64,000 bases of DNA from Mycobacterium malmoense. Its GTDB lineage: Bacteria > Actinomycetota > Actinomycetes > Mycobacteriales > Mycobacteriaceae. The stretch covers positions 1,178,001-1,242,000 of the forward strand of contig NZ_CP080999.1 of assembly GCF_019645855.1 (NCBI RefSeq). The letters are read 5' to 3'. This document shows positions 1 through 9,531 of this stretch, in pieces; position 1 is the first letter of the stretch, and every line of letters begins with the position of its first letter. The notes under the pieces are model-generated. The model did no database searches and was not told where the DNA came from. It was given only the letters and a program-made list of their open reading frames with translations. A program made the translations under genes and the position numbers.

Positions 1-1125
1 GCCAACCCCATCCAAGACTGGATCACCACATTCCAGGCCGCGGGCACCAACCTCTCGTCGCTGTACACACAATTTCAGCAGTACCCGTTCGCGGATGCGC
101 AACAGATCGCCGCCAACTTTTTGCAATACGCAGTCCAGTATGTGACGCCGTACCAAGCGGCCGGAAACGACGCGGTCAGTTTCTTTCTCGGAACCTCCCC
201 CGAGAATCCTGTAGATTTCGTTCCGCAAGTTGCGATCGGACTGGCTGATCTTCAGGCGGGAAACTTCGCCGCCGGGATTCCCGCGCTTACGTCAACGATA
301 TGGGGGGATCTTGCCGTAGGAGTCCTTCAATCGCTCGAAACGATTCCGCGGATCCTTAATCCGATTACGCAGAACATCGCGAACGCGACTGACTACCTGA
401 CGACAACGTGGCTGGGCAATGTCCCTGGATACTTTGCCACCTGGTTTATGTCCACGGTTTTCGACCCGATCGGTGTGGGCGTTCAGAATGTTTACAATTC
501 ACTCGCCGCCGGGGATCCGCTCGGCGCCGTGATCAACACGATCGATATCCCCGCCCTGGTGACAAACTCGGTGCTCAACGGAACCCTCAACACAAAAACC
601 GGGCTCTACAACGCGGGCTTGATCGCCGATGGAAACCCTGGCCTCCTCAAGTACTTCATCATCGTGACCCCGCAAGGGCTTGCCAAAGATATGGTCGCCC
701 CGGGCGCCCAGAACATTATGAGTGGCGGCAGCCTCGAGTATGCGTTGGGGTACTTGGCGAACGTGGTGACCACCGGCTTCCCCACCCCGCAGACTGTTTT
801 CGACAATCTGGTCAACGTCATCCAAACCTATGCGGCTATCCCCAGTGCTGCGGCCGCCGCGGTCACCAGCGGGGGTGACTTCGCTGCTTTGGCACCGGCA
901 GCTAGCAGTGTCATGGCTGGTTTGTCGGGTGGGTTGCCCGGTCTGTCGGCAGATGCGTTGAAGGCGTTTGATCCGGCGATGGTGACCAATATCGCGGCGT
1001 CGTTGGGTCCGTCGTTGGGTTCGTCGTTGGGTTCGTCGTTGGGGGCGAATCTGGCGGGGTCGTTGGCGACGACGCTGTCGGTCGATCTCTCGACGCTCGC
1101 GCTGCACATCTTGTCTGCATTGTGA
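1..1125 (+). CDS. GjpA-porin-like exported protein, 5'-truncated by window edge (module 1)
   Basis: The reading frame is open from base 1, so the N-terminus lies outside the window. The visible part opens with the family hallmark NPIQDWITTFQAAGTNL, followed by a QQIAANFLQYAVQYV block, the shared SVYNSLAAGDPLGAV-type block and a hydrophobic C-terminus. It aligns by eye with the genes at 4909, 9532, 14959, 19962 and 62578. As I recall, mycobacterial proteins of this type are often labelled outer membrane porin GjpA by automatic pipelines; function here is inferred only. The C-terminal tail differs from its paralogues: it has a short SLGS repeat (about 1003-1050) where others end in a LAPELGTLA or LPVEFGTLA block. 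An AAA+ gene follows about 370 bp downstream. It is not certain that the upstream gene is a PGRS protein, because it lies outside the window. Confidence 0.75.
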   Translation, partial: ANPIQDWITTFQAAGTNLSSLYTQFQQYPFADAQQIAANFLQYAVQYVTPYQAAGNDAVSFFLGTSPENPVDFVPQVAIGLADLQAGNFAAGIPALTSTIWGDLAVGVLQSLETIPRILNPITQNIANATDYLTTTWLGNVPGYFATWFMSTVFDPIGVGVQNVYNSLAAGDPLGAVINTIDIPALVTNSVLNGTLNTKTGLYNAGLIADGNPGLLKYFIIVTPQGLAKDMVAPGAQNIMSGGSLEYALGYLANVVTTGFPTPQTVFDNLVNVIQTYAAIPSAAAAAVTSGGDFAALAPAASSVMAGLSGGLPGLSADALKAFDPAMVTNIAASLGPSLGSSLGSSLGANLAGSLATTLSVDLSTLALHILSAL

Positions 1126-1492
1126 GTCTCAGCAAGGCCAGGTGTCAGGCAATGGCAATTGGCTCCTTTCGCTGTTGCTGTGGGGTATGCCGGCGGCCCG
1201 ATCGGCGCCGCCGGCTACGGCCGGGTGTTGGGGGTACATCGATGATCCGGATTTGGTGGGCGACGTCCACGTGGTGTTGTGGCGCTAATTCCTCACTGCC
1301 AGCGTGTGTTGCCGCACGCGGCGTGGCCTGATCTGTGTGCGGTCACCGATGTTTGTCTGTCGGCGGGAATGGGGTGAGGAGGAAGCCGCCGATGAAGTAG
1401 GGGGCGGTGCCGGTGTTGAGGGCCGGTTGATCGTGCGGGCACGCGCGGTGCTTGAGGAGCCGGGATGCCGGACGGTCGCTTCTGGTACCGGT

Positions 1493-2449
1493 ATGGGGGA
1501 GGCGGGCACCGACACCAGTCGTGGTATGTGCGCAAGTGCCGGGCTGGCCGGTGAGTGTCGGGAGGTGCTGGAGTGGGCGCGGGCGCGTGTCGATGAGTTG
1601 GTCGGTGTGGCCGAGGCGAAAGAACGATTCGCGTTGTGGTGCACCGCATTTCAGATCGACCAGTGTCGTGTCGAGCATGGTCTGGTGAGGTCGTGTGCGG
1701 GAAACCATATGGTGTTTCTAGGTGCACCGGGTACGGGGAAAACGACGTTCGCTCGGGTGGTGGGTGAGGTGTTGTTCGGGGTGGGCACGCTCACACGCCC
1801 GCAGGTCACCGTGGTCAGCGCAGGTGACATCGTCGGGGGTGACCTTTGGCGCGGCGCGGCCAGGATGAGGGATGTGTGCGAGGACGCGCGCGGTGGGGTG
1901 TTGTTGATCGACGAGGCTTATCGGCTGGTCCCCGACACCGAAGACCACTGTTTCGGTGTGGAGGCGATCACCACACTGCGAGCGTGCATGGCGGCATACC
2001 GTAACGGGCTTGTGGTCATCCTGGCCGGCTGCCCCGGCCCGATGCGCGACTTCTTGACAGACCATGCTGGGTTGGCCGCTCGATTCCCCGTCATCGTGAC
2101 TTTCGCCAGCTATACCCCGCAGGAAGTCGTCGCTCTTGGGCGCCGCCTGGCCGGCAGAGAGCATGTGGTCGTGGAGGACGCGGCGTGGGAGCTGTTGGGT
2201 GCTGAAGCTGCTCGGTTGCGGGCGATCCCCTATGGGCCCGGGACGCTGCTGGATGTGGCCGGCAACGCCCGTTATGTCGGTGAGGTGATCGCGGTGTGTC
2301 GGCGTGCGCGGACCCGCCGGTTGCGCAGAATGGCGCCCAGCCCCCGCGATCTCGAGCAATTCGTGCGCACCGACCCCTGTGTTCTTAACGTCAGCGCCGC
2401 GGATATGGAGCGTGCGATCGCTGCAGCGCGCCCGGCCGTGGCACCCTAA
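1493..2449 (+). CDS. EccA/CbbX-like AAA+ ATPase (module 1, canonical Walker A)
   Basis: A single AAA+ domain of the CbbX/EccA class. Walker A is GAPGTGKT, Walker B is LLIDEAYRL, a second-region arginine lies in GLAARFP, and sensor 2 is in the GNARYVGEVIAVCRRAR block. The C-terminal VSAADMERAIAAARPA resembles the end of ESX chaperone EccA (ITADDVGRSVE, from memory), and so does the linker before Walker A. EccA itself carries an extra N-terminal TPR domain that is absent here. Proteins of this class remodel partner proteins with ATP in the cytosol; the partner is unknown. It is the only one of five copies with an intact Walker A glycine before the lysine. The chosen ATG (1493) falls at a position conserved in copies 2 and 5; the frame stays open upstream to 1304 through sequence that is decayed in copy 3, so a longer protein is possible. 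Confidence 0.8.
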   Translation: MGEAGTDTSRGMCASAGLAGECREVLEWARARVDELVGVAEAKERFALWCTAFQIDQCRVEHGLVRSCAGNHMVFLGAPGTGKTTFARVVGEVLFGVGTLTRPQVTVVSAGDIVGGDLWRGAARMRDVCEDARGGVLLIDEAYRLVPDTEDHCFGVEAITTLRACMAAYRNGLVVILAGCPGPMRDFLTDHAGLAARFPVIVTFASYTPQEVVALGRRLAGREHVVVEDAAWELLGAEAARLRAIPYGPGTLLDVAGNARYVGEVIAVCRRARTRRLRRMAPSPRDLEQFVRTDPCVLNVSAADMERAIAAARPAVAP

Positions 2450-3097
2450 ATTCGGTGTACCGACACTGATCCCGGAAGCACCGAAATCCCGGGTGCTCTG
2501 AATGCGGTGACAGGCAAGTCGATCACGAACCTCCCCATGTTGCTCTGAGTCTGGTGGTGGTTGCCGATGCGCGCCGGTGACCGTCAATCGCAGTATGCCC
2601 AGCATGGGTATTTGCTGGGAGGGTGTGAGTCCTTATGGGGGAGAAGGTGGTTGAACTGCGAGTCAGAGGCAAGCTGCGTCATTGGTGAGGTGGGGTTGGG
2701 CAGGAAGCTGGAGACGAAATCTTGCGTTGAGGGGTACGAATCGGGGAGGGGTGTTGGGTCGGGGTGGGTCGGTAGCGGGTGGTGACGCCTGTTGTATCGA
2801 AAGCGGTGGGTGCGTACATGGGGTCTTGTCTGGGGTTTGCTGGTTGTGTGGGATGGGTGGAGCAAATGTGTGTTGGGGTGCGGCTGCTGGTAGTTGCGTG
2901 TTGAATTAAAATTCGGGGGGGGGGTTAACTCCAGGCCTTCTTGAATCTCTGCAAGCATTGGTTCCTTTACTTTATATGGTTTGCGCGTTTCGATGTTTGC
3001 CGCGCCAACTTGACCGCTCTCACCTCAACTCGGCCGAAACTAAGCTGGTTCTCAGCTACTTTCTGACCATCCGATTTCGACTCACCGCTTAAAGGAG
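2450..3097. other. Inter-module spacer: 3' remnant of a solitary-type porin gene, then G10 promoter region
   Basis: No gene is supported in this 648-bp stretch. From about 2536 to 2590 it matches the last codons and 3' flank of the intact gene at 62578 (around 63721-63771), including GTTGCTCTGAGT and the following GGTGG..GCCGATGCG block. It then runs to a run of exactly ten G at 2915-2924, framed by TAAAATTC and TTAACTC, an AT-rich TTTATAT at about 2971, and the AAAGGAG before the leader ORF. The right half matches the promoter region of the gene at 62578. The arrangement reads as the junction between two former tandem copies of that gene. The real promoter elements are not identified. Confidence 0.7.
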
Positions 3098-3229
3098 ATG
3101 GTCGTGGATCTCGCAGCCCGCCCGCACATCACCGCCGCAGCCGCGTTAGCCAGCGCCGCTGCCCCGGCCCCCAATCCGATAACCCAGCACCCATCCGGCC
3201 GTCACGGGGCCCACGACTACCCCAGATGA
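3098..3229 (+). pseudogene. 43-codon leader ORF, decayed N-terminus of a porin-like gene (module 2)
   Basis: AAAGGAG abuts ATGGTCGTG; the GTG at 3104 is better spaced from it than the ATG. The encoded peptide starts MVVDLAARPHITAAAALA, close to MVVDLTARPRITAGVALA of the intact gene at 62578. A one-base deletion near codon 39 relative to that gene changes frame and gives the TGA at 3227. Recognisable but untranslatable homology continues to about 3330. All four array copies have the same 132-bp length and the same stop. It may be a dead remnant or a translated leader for the PGRS gene that starts 193 bp further on; the sequence alone does not decide. Confidence 0.6.
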
Positions 3230-3422
3230 GCGTGTCCACCGTTTAACTCACCGACACGGCCAACACCATGGTGGGCCTGTCCGCCGGGGTGGAAAGCGAC
3301 TCGCCTTGTTGGCCAGCGAATCAAACGCGGCACGGTGTCTCGCGGAAGTCGTTAGCGCTCAATTCTTTTCAGGTCCGTGTCTCAAAGCATCGTTTTATCG
3401 ACTATGACAGGAAGGCTCGCAG

Positions 3423-4775
3423 ATGAAACGCAAACAGCACACAACGAGGCGAAATCGCCGTCACGCCAAGGCACGCCGGGGTGGCCGTGTGATCGGCCTG
3501 GGTACGGCAGCTAGCGCTTTCTTCACTGCCGCAATGGCTCCAGTTGTTGGCGCGCCTCCGGCACGCGCCGGGGTGCTCGACGCGATCATCGACCCCATCA
3601 TCCAGCCCGTAATCTCCGCGGCCACCACCGCTGCCCAAGAAGGCATTAACGCGGGCACGGTCGCCCTCGACGGCGTGGGTGTGGGTGCGGCCGCGTTCGA
3701 CGGTGTTGGCGCGAGCGCAGCCGCCTTCGAAGGTATTCATTCGGCTGCCCTGGAAGGCATTACCAACAGCATCAATGCCAGCATCGCCGCGCTGGGCGCC
3801 GGCGGGCTGCCCACGGCGGCTTTCGAGAGCATCAATTCTGGTGCGGCCGCCGTGGAGGGGATCAATATCAGTACCGCCGCCGTCGATCTCGGCGGCCTCG
3901 GCGCCGCTGCTTCTGGTACGGGCCCTACGACGGCGCTGAATCAACTCATTTACGGGGCATTCGACGGTTTCTACAACGGTATTCATGCGGCAGGTGAGTC
4001 GTGGATTGCCAGCCCGATTGGTCAGGCCGTGGACGGGCCGGTCAATGCGCCGTTCGTCGACGTGTTGGGGCGCGATGTGATCGGCAATGGCGTTAACGGT
4101 TTTACCGGCACCAACACCTCGTTGATTGGTCAGACCGGGTGGTTTGGCAATCTCGGTGATGGCGGGTTCTTGTTCGGTGATGGCGGCACCGGTGCGGCCG
4201 GTACCGCCGCTCACACCGCCGGTTTTGCCGGTGGCTCCGCCGGATTGATCGGCAACGGCGGTGTGGGCGGAAGCGGCGCGACATTTACCACCGGAAATAC
4301 CAGCGGCGGCGCCGGCGGGGCGGGCGGCGCGGGCGGCATGCTGATGGGCAACGGCGGCCTGGGTGGGGTCGGCGGCGGCGCCAGCGGCGGCGGCACGGGC
4401 GGGTATGGCGGCGCCGGCGGTGGCGGCGGCTTGCTGTTCGGCAATGGGGGCAATGGGGGCAACGGCAGCTTTGGCGGTGCTGGTGGCGGCTTTGGCGGCA
4501 AGGGTGGTGCCGGCGGGAATGGTGGCTTGCTGGTCGGTAATGGTGGTGTGGGCGGTCAGGCCGGCAATGGCGGCATCGGTGTCGGCGGTTACGGCGGTGA
4601 CGGCGGTAGGGGTGGTGCTGGCGGTGTGAGCGGGCTGCTGGCCGGTAACGGCGGCAACGGCGGTAACGGCGGCATCGGCTACTACTACGGTCGCGGCGCC
4701 GGGGCCGGCGGGGCCGGCGGCCTGGCCGGGCTCCTCGGCCAAATCGGTGCAGCCGGCAGCACACCGACCGGCTGA
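3423..4775 (+). CDS. Signal-peptide PGRS protein without PE domain (module 2)
   Basis: 450 residues. The n-region is very basic (MKRKQHTTRRNRRHAKARR), followed by a hydrophobic segment and an APPARA/GVLD-type cleavage site near residue 50, so export by Sec or possibly Tat is likely. Residues about 50-200 are an alanine-rich helical region with repeated GVGxGAAAFDG/EGI units. About residues 195-250 match the PE_PGRS linker (LGRDVIGNGVNGFTG, then GDGGFLFGDGG), where classical proteins have LGRPLIGNG. The rest is GGxGG repeat, ending GGLAGLLGQIGAAG as PE_PGRS proteins do. No PE domain is present. The start is supported by AGGAAGG eight bases upstream, identical in all four copies. A porin-like gene follows after 133 bp and probably shares its transcript. 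A surface or cell-wall location is inferred. Confidence 0.85.
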   Translation: MKRKQHTTRRNRRHAKARRGGRVIGLGTAASAFFTAAMAPVVGAPPARAGVLDAIIDPIIQPVISAATTAAQEGINAGTVALDGVGVGAAAFDGVGASAAAFEGIHSAALEGITNSINASIAALGAGGLPTAAFESINSGAAAVEGINISTAAVDLGGLGAAASGTGPTTALNQLIYGAFDGFYNGIHAAGESWIASPIGQAVDGPVNAPFVDVLGRDVIGNGVNGFTGTNTSLIGQTGWFGNLGDGGFLFGDGGTGAAGTAAHTAGFAGGSAGLIGNGGVGGSGATFTTGNTSGGAGGAGGAGGMLMGNGGLGGVGGGASGGGTGGYGGAGGGGGLLFGNGGNGGNGSFGGAGGGFGGKGGAGGNGGLLVGNGGVGGQAGNGGIGVGGYGGDGGRGGAGGVSGLLAGNGGNGGNGGIGYYYGRGAGAGGAGGLAGLLGQIGAAGSTPTG

Positions 4776-4908
4776 TACCCCAGTCGGCGCAATGGCCTTC
4801 TGCACTGCCCCGATCAGATCACCGTCGCGCGATTCCAGCGCCCCGGCCACACACACACCGTTTAACGGTTCTCCCGCACTATCAGACATGAGCAAAGGAA
4901 CGATGGAC

Positions 4909-6093
4909 ATGCAACAGCTCGCAGCTTTTCGGCCACTGGTCACCGCGGGTGCCGCGGCAGTAGGTGCCAGCCTGATCGCCCTGACACCGGCAGTCTCCAA
5001 CAATGTGGCATCTGATCTTCAGCGCAGCACGGTCACTATCCAGCACCGCGCGGTCACGCTAGCCGATGACGTCGTCAACCCCCTACAGACGTGGATCGAC
5101 ATCCTCCCCACGGCACTGACCAACCTGCAGGAAATATACAAAGGACCGTGGAGTACGTTGCCGGGGTCGTGGAGTACAGTTCCGTTTCCCGTCACCCAGC
5201 AGCTTGCGGCCAACGGGCTGTGGTACGCAACGGACTACGTCAACCACTACCACGAGGCTGCGGATAATCTCGTCGGTTACTTCACCGGGGCTGGTGGAGC
5301 GTATAGCTTTCCCGAGTTACTCCAACAGATATCCGCTGACTTCGCATCCCGCAACTTCGCCGAGTGGAGCCAAGCTATATATGTAGCCTTCTGGTTTGCG
5401 CCAATTTTCAACGTGGAGCCGCTCGAAGGGATTCTTTTAATCCCCTATCAGATGCTCCAGGACCTCACAAACGGGTACTACTCTTTGGTGAACGTCGGTG
5501 TACAAAACATCGCGCTCTACGGTGTTCTCGGCCTGCCCCAAGCCGCGGCGGACCAGTTCGGTGACAGTCTTCAAGCTGTTTATGATTCAGCGACTGCGGG
5601 GGATCCGCTGGGTGTGCTAACCAACCTGCTCAATTTCCCAGGCGCAATGACGAACGCCCTCATCAACGGTGCATCTGTAGCGGGCGCCGGCGACCCTGTT
5701 AACGGCTTGTTGACCCCTGGCCAGGGCCTGCTTAATACCATCGCGAACGCCGTGGTTCCCGGTTTGGCGGATGCAATCGCCAATCCCAATGCTCAGAATG
5801 TCGTGGAGGGTGGGAGTCTCCGGGTCGCACTCGAGGGGTTCCTGCACGTGCTGCTCAACGGTTGGCCGTCTCTGACGGGTGGCGGCGAGGCTGCGGCCAG
5901 TGTTGCTGGCGTGGGTGATTTCGCCGCTGCGGCGTCGGCTGCCGGCGTTTTTCCGGTCGATATCGCCAGTGTGGCTCCGTCGATCGCGGCCGACCTGTCC
6001 GGCCTAGCCCCGTCGGTCGTGGCGGACCTTGCCAGCCGGCTGCCGGTTGAGTTCGGGACGCTCGCGGCCAACGTCCTGACGTCGCTGTTCTGA
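4909..6093 (+). CDS. GjpA-porin-like exported protein (module 2)
   Basis: 394 residues from the ATG at 4909, preceded by AAAGGA at the same distance as in its paralogues; an in-frame ATG at 4903 is the alternative. The N-terminus MQQLAAFRPLVTAGAAAVG is an uncleaved or Sec-type hydrophobic segment. The family block NPLQTWIDILPTALTNLQ follows, then QQLAANGLWYATDYV, the SVYDSATAGDPLGV-type block and a C-terminus in LPVEFGTLAANVLTSLF. The porin assignment rests only on resemblance to proteins labelled GjpA; no barrel topology was calculated. The last 60 residues are nearly identical to those of the copy at 19962, whereas the middle regions differ strongly, which points to recombination between copies. 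The AAA+ gene begins 15 bp downstream, so the two are probably co-translated. Confidence 0.75.
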   Translation: MQQLAAFRPLVTAGAAAVGASLIALTPAVSNNVASDLQRSTVTIQHRAVTLADDVVNPLQTWIDILPTALTNLQEIYKGPWSTLPGSWSTVPFPVTQQLAANGLWYATDYVNHYHEAADNLVGYFTGAGGAYSFPELLQQISADFASRNFAEWSQAIYVAFWFAPIFNVEPLEGILLIPYQMLQDLTNGYYSLVNVGVQNIALYGVLGLPQAAADQFGDSLQAVYDSATAGDPLGVLTNLLNFPGAMTNALINGASVAGAGDPVNGLLTPGQGLLNTIANAVVPGLADAIANPNAQNVVEGGSLRVALEGFLHVLLNGWPSLTGGGEAAASVAGVGDFAAAASAAGVFPVDIASVAPSIAADLSGLAPSVVADLASRLPVEFGTLAANVLTSLF

Positions 6094-6107
6094 GTTCCTA
6101 CTGCGGC

Positions 6108-7142
6108 GTGAACCCGCCCAGCGTAGATGAGACCCACGCCAGCGCTGGGCGGGTTGGTCGCCGGATCCTCACCGCCGACGCTGACACGGTCGGCACTGGT
6201 ACCGGCATGGAGGAGGCACGCGGGGGTACCGCTCTGGCTGCCGAGTGTCGGGAGGTTCTTGATTGGGCGCGGGCGCGTGTCGATGAGTTGGTCGGTGTGG
6301 TCGAGGCGAAAGAACAGTTCGCGGTGTGGTGCACCGCGCTTGAGCTCGACCAGTGTCGTGTCGAGTATGGCGGTGTGGTGAGGTCGTGTGCGGAAAACCA
6401 TATGGTGTTTCTGGGTGCACCGGGCACGGCGAAAACGGCGTTCGCCCGGGTGGTGGGTGAGGTGTTGTTTGGGGTGGGCACGCTCACACGCCCGCAGGTC
6501 ATCGTGGTCAGCGCAGGTGACATCGTCGGGGGTGACCTTTGGCGCAGCGCGGCCAGGATGAGGGATGTGTGCGAGGATGCGCGCGGTGGGGTGTTGTTGA
6601 TCGACGAGGCTTATCGGCTGGTGCCCGAAATCGACGGCGGCTCTTGGGGTGTGGAGGCGATCACCACGCTGCGGGCGTGCATGGCGGCATACCGTAACGG
6701 GCTTGTGGTCATCCTGGCCGGCTACCCCCGTCCGATGCGCGACTTCTTGGCGGCTCACGCTGGGTTGGCCGCTCGATTTCCCGTCACCGTGACCTTCGCC
6801 AGCTATACCCCGCAGGAAGTCGTCGCCCTTGGGCGCCAGCTCGCCGGCAGAGAGCATTTGGTCGTGGAGGACAGTGCGTGGGATCTGCTGGGTGCCGAAG
6901 CAATTCGGTTGCGGTCGATCCCGCATGGCCCTGGGACGCTGCTGGATGTGGCCGGCAACGCCCGTTATGTCGGTGAGGTGATCGCGGTGTGTCGGCGTGC
7001 GCGGACCCGTCGATTGCGCAGGCTGGCGCCCAGCCCCCGCGATCTCGAGCAACTTGTGTGCACCGATCCGTGCGTGCTTAACGTCAGCGCCGTGGACATG
7101 GGACGCGCGATCACCGCAGCGCGCCCTGCCGTAGCACCCTAA
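6108..7142 (+). CDS. EccA/CbbX-like AAA+ protein (module 2, altered Walker A)
   Basis: 344 residues from a GTG conserved with copy 5; an ATG at 6207 would give 311. Same architecture as the copy at 1493: Walker A region, LLIDEAYRL Walker B, GLAARFP arginine, GNARYVGEV sensor 2. Walker A reads GAPGTAKT, so the glycine before the catalytic lysine is alanine. Together with the copies at 11051, 16487 and 21162 this suggests weakened or regulated nucleotide handling. From about 6230 to 7540 the DNA is almost identical to 16560-17545. The start codon has no convincing ribosome binding site, and the gene lies 14 bp after the porin-like gene, so translational coupling is likely. Confidence 0.8.
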   Translation: MNPPSVDETHASAGRVGRRILTADADTVGTGTGMEEARGGTALAAECREVLDWARARVDELVGVVEAKEQFAVWCTALELDQCRVEYGGVVRSCAENHMVFLGAPGTAKTAFARVVGEVLFGVGTLTRPQVIVVSAGDIVGGDLWRSAARMRDVCEDARGGVLLIDEAYRLVPEIDGGSWGVEAITTLRACMAAYRNGLVVILAGYPRPMRDFLAAHAGLAARFPVTVTFASYTPQEVVALGRQLAGREHLVVEDSAWDLLGAEAIRLRSIPHGPGTLLDVAGNARYVGEVIAVCRRARTRRLRRLAPSPRDLEQLVCTDPCVLNVSAVDMGRAITAARPAVAP

Positions 7143-7826
7143 ATTTGGTGTATCGACATTGATTCTGGAGCACCGAAGTCCCGGGTGCTCTGAATTCGGT
7201 GAGGGGCATGTTGATCGCGAACTTCCTTAACTTGGCTCTGAGTTCGGTGGTGGTCGCGAATGCGCGCCGCGAACGGCGATTGGTCTCCTTCGGTTGAAGG
7301 GGCCAATCGTTGTCCGCCCGGCATGGGCATTTGCTGGGAGGTGTGGGTTCTCATGGGGGAGAAGGTAACGCTTCGTTGATGGCAGCTGCGTCACCGTGGG
7401 GGTGGGGAGAAAGCCGGGGGTGAAAACTTTGTACCGGGGATGTGAATCGGGAGGCGTGTTGGTCGGGGTGGGCCCGGCAGCGGATGGTGAAGCCTGTTGC
7501 ATCGAAAGCGGCGGGTGTGTACATGGGGTGGAGGCAGAGGCGGGTGGAGGTTTTTATCTGGGGGTTTGCTGGTTGTGTGGGACGGGTAGAGCAAATGTGG
7601 GTCAGGGGTTGCTCCCGGGTAGTTGCGTGTTGAACTAAAATTCGGGGGGGGGGTTAACTCCAGGCCTTCTTGAATCTCTTCAAGCATTGGCTCCTTTACT
7701 TTATATAGTTTGCGCGACTCAATGTTTGCCGAGCCAACTTGACCGCTCTCACCCCAACTCGGCCGAAACTAAGCTGGTTCTCAGCTACCTTCTGACCATC
7801 CGATTTCGACTCACCGCATAAAGGAG
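7143..7826. other. Inter-module spacer with degenerate terminator hairpin and G10 tract
   Basis: No gene is supported. A 3'-flank remnant of the porin-like gene at 62578 runs from about 7235 and retains a degenerate stem-loop at 7277-7309 (CGATTGG...CCAATCG), the counterpart of the perfect terminator at 63775-63806. The ten-G run is at 7644-7653, again between TAAAATTC and TTAACTC, with TTTATAT at about 7700 and AAAGGAG before the leader at 7827. Confidence 0.65.
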
Positions 7827-7958
7827 ATGGTCGTGCAGCTCGCAGCCCGCCCGCACATCACCGCCGCAGCCGCGTTAGCCAGCGCCGCTGCTCCGGCTCC
7901 CGATCCGATGGCCTCACACCCATCCGCCCGTCACGGGGCCCACGACTACGCCAGATGA
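7827..7958 (+). pseudogene. 43-codon leader ORF, decayed porin N-terminus (module 3)
   Basis: Same length and same terminal TGA as the leader at 3098, beginning MVVQLAARPHITAAAALA. It shares the one-base deletion that truncates it relative to the intact gene at 62578. Decayed homology continues about 100 bp past the stop. The PGRS gene starts 204 bp downstream. Confidence 0.6.
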
Positions 7959-8162
7959 ACGTGTCCACCATTTAACTCACGACACGGCCGCCACCATGGT
8001 GGGCCTATTCGCCGGGGTGAAAAGCGACTCGCCTTTGTTGGCCAGCGAATCAAACGCGGCCGCGGTGTGGCCAAGGTGCCCTCGAATGTCGTTAGCGCTC
8101 AATCCTTTTCAGGTCCGTGTCTCAAAGCATCGTTTTATCGACTATGACAGGAAGGCTCGCAG

Positions 8163-9455
8163 ATGAAACGCAAACAGCACACAACGAGGCGAAATCGCCG
8201 TCACGCCAAGGCCCGCCGTGGTGGCCGTGCGGTCGGCCTCAGTACGGCAGCCGGCGCCTTTCTCACCGCCGCGATGAGCCCAATGGCAACCGCGCCTCCC
8301 GCCCGCGCCGGCGTGCTCGACGCGATCATCGACCCCATCATCCAGCCCGTAATCTCCGCTGCCAGTCAGGCCGCCCTCGAAGGCATTAATGCGGGCACCG
8401 CGGCTCTTGAGGGCGTTACTGCGGGCACGACGGCGGCCATTGATGGCCTTGGTGCCGGCACGGCCGCCTTCGACGGCCTTCACACAGCCGCCCTTGGGGG
8501 CATTACTAGCAGCATCAATGCGAGTGCCGCCGCCTTCAATGCCGGCGCGCTAGGCACCACCCTCGACGGCGTGCACGCCAGTGCTGCTGCTGCCCTCAAC
8601 GTCGGCGGTCTCGGTGCGGCGGTCTCGGCCGCGGCGGAGTCTCCTCGAGCTGCGCTGAACAACCTCATCTACGGAGCCTTCGACACTTTCTACAACACGA
8701 TTCACACGGCCGGCGAGTCGTGGATCGCCAGCCCGACAGGTGAGCAGATAGACGGAGCGCTCAATGCGCCGTTCGTCGACTTATTCGGACGCGACCTGAT
8801 CGGCAATGGCGTCAACAACTTCACGGGCCCCAACACCTCGCCGATCGGCCAGTTCGGGTGGAACGGCAGCATGGCCGATGGCGGATTCCTGTTCGGCGAT
8901 GGCGGGGCCGGCGCGGCGGGCACCGCCGCGCATCCGGCCGGGTTTGCCGGCGGGGCCGCCGGGCTGATCGGCAACGGCGGCGCAGGTGGGGCCGGTCTGG
9001 CCGCTACCAGCGGTAACGGCTCTGTCGGAGGTGCCGGCGGCGCAGGCGGCGTCCTGATGGGTAATGGGGGAGCCGGCGGAGCCGGTGGCGCCTCCGGCGG
9101 CTCATTCACAGTCGGCGGTTCAGGTGGCGCCGGTGGCATCGGTGGCCTCCTCTTCGGTGACGGGGGCAAAGGTGGTGTCGGAGGTGGCGGCTACTACGCC
9201 GGCCGCGGTGGCGCCGGTGGTTTCGGCGGGCTACTGGTCGGTAATGGGGGCAAAGGTGGTCTCGGCGGCAGCGGCTACTACGCCGGCAGCGGTGGCGCCG
9301 GAGGTTTCAGCGGGCTGCTAGCCGGCAACGGCGGCAACGGCGGCAACATCGGTGCTGGCGGTGTACCTTTCTTCCCCTCATATCGAGCCGTGGGTGGCGC
9401 CGGCGGCGCCGCCGGCCTCCTCGGCCAGATAGGCACGGCCGGCGCCAACAGCTAA
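8163..9455 (+). CDS. Signal-peptide PGRS protein without PE domain (module 3)
   Basis: 430 residues, paralogous to the gene at 3423. The basic n-region is nearly identical and is followed by a hydrophobic core and a PPARAGVLDAIIDPIIQPV junction. The alanine-rich middle carries degenerate (E/D)G(I/V/L)xAGTAA repeats. LFGRDLIGNGVNNFTG stands where PE_PGRS proteins have GRPLIGNG, then GGxGG repeats with tyrosine-bearing GYYAGxGGAGG units follow, and the end is GAAGLLGQIGTAG. AGGAAGG precedes the ATG. The protein is probably exported and glycine-rich at the cell surface. The porin-like partner starts 76 bp later. Confidence 0.85.
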   Translation: MKRKQHTTRRNRRHAKARRGGRAVGLSTAAGAFLTAAMSPMATAPPARAGVLDAIIDPIIQPVISAASQAALEGINAGTAALEGVTAGTTAAIDGLGAGTAAFDGLHTAALGGITSSINASAAAFNAGALGTTLDGVHASAAAALNVGGLGAAVSAAAESPRAALNNLIYGAFDTFYNTIHTAGESWIASPTGEQIDGALNAPFVDLFGRDLIGNGVNNFTGPNTSPIGQFGWNGSMADGGFLFGDGGAGAAGTAAHPAGFAGGAAGLIGNGGAGGAGLAATSGNGSVGGAGGAGGVLMGNGGAGGAGGASGGSFTVGGSGGAGGIGGLLFGDGGKGGVGGGGYYAGRGGAGGFGGLLVGNGGKGGLGGSGYYAGSGGAGGFSGLLAGNGGNGGNIGAGGVPFFPSYRAVGGAGGAAGLLGQIGTAGANS

Positions 9456-9531
9456 TACAGCCAGCCCCGTAAGCAATAGCCCCTGCGTGCCTACAACACC
9501 CAGACCACAAACAAGCAAAGGAACAAAGCGC

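Noticed and set aside
499..1107. Long minus-strand ORF opposite the first porin-like gene, and similar antisense ORFs opposite all PGRS and AAA+ genes
   Set aside because: They follow the codon bias of the sense genes at high GC, have Arg/Pro-rich composition, no recognisable domain and no ribosome binding site.
2682..2909. Short ORFs in the spacers after the AAA+ genes
   Set aside because: They are Gly/Trp/Cys-rich, differ in frame between copies and lie in a remnant of a 3' flank.
4300..4740. GGxGG-coding repeats considered as CRISPR or other DNA repeat array
   Set aside because: The periodicity is that of codons for Gly-Gly-X, in frame, without fixed repeat and spacer lengths.
8117..8389. 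Second-frame ORF starting MSQSIVLSTMTGRLADE in front of and inside the PGRS genes
   Set aside because: It recurs in three of the four copies, but only because the DNA is nearly identical there; after the shared part the frames diverge and end at random sites.
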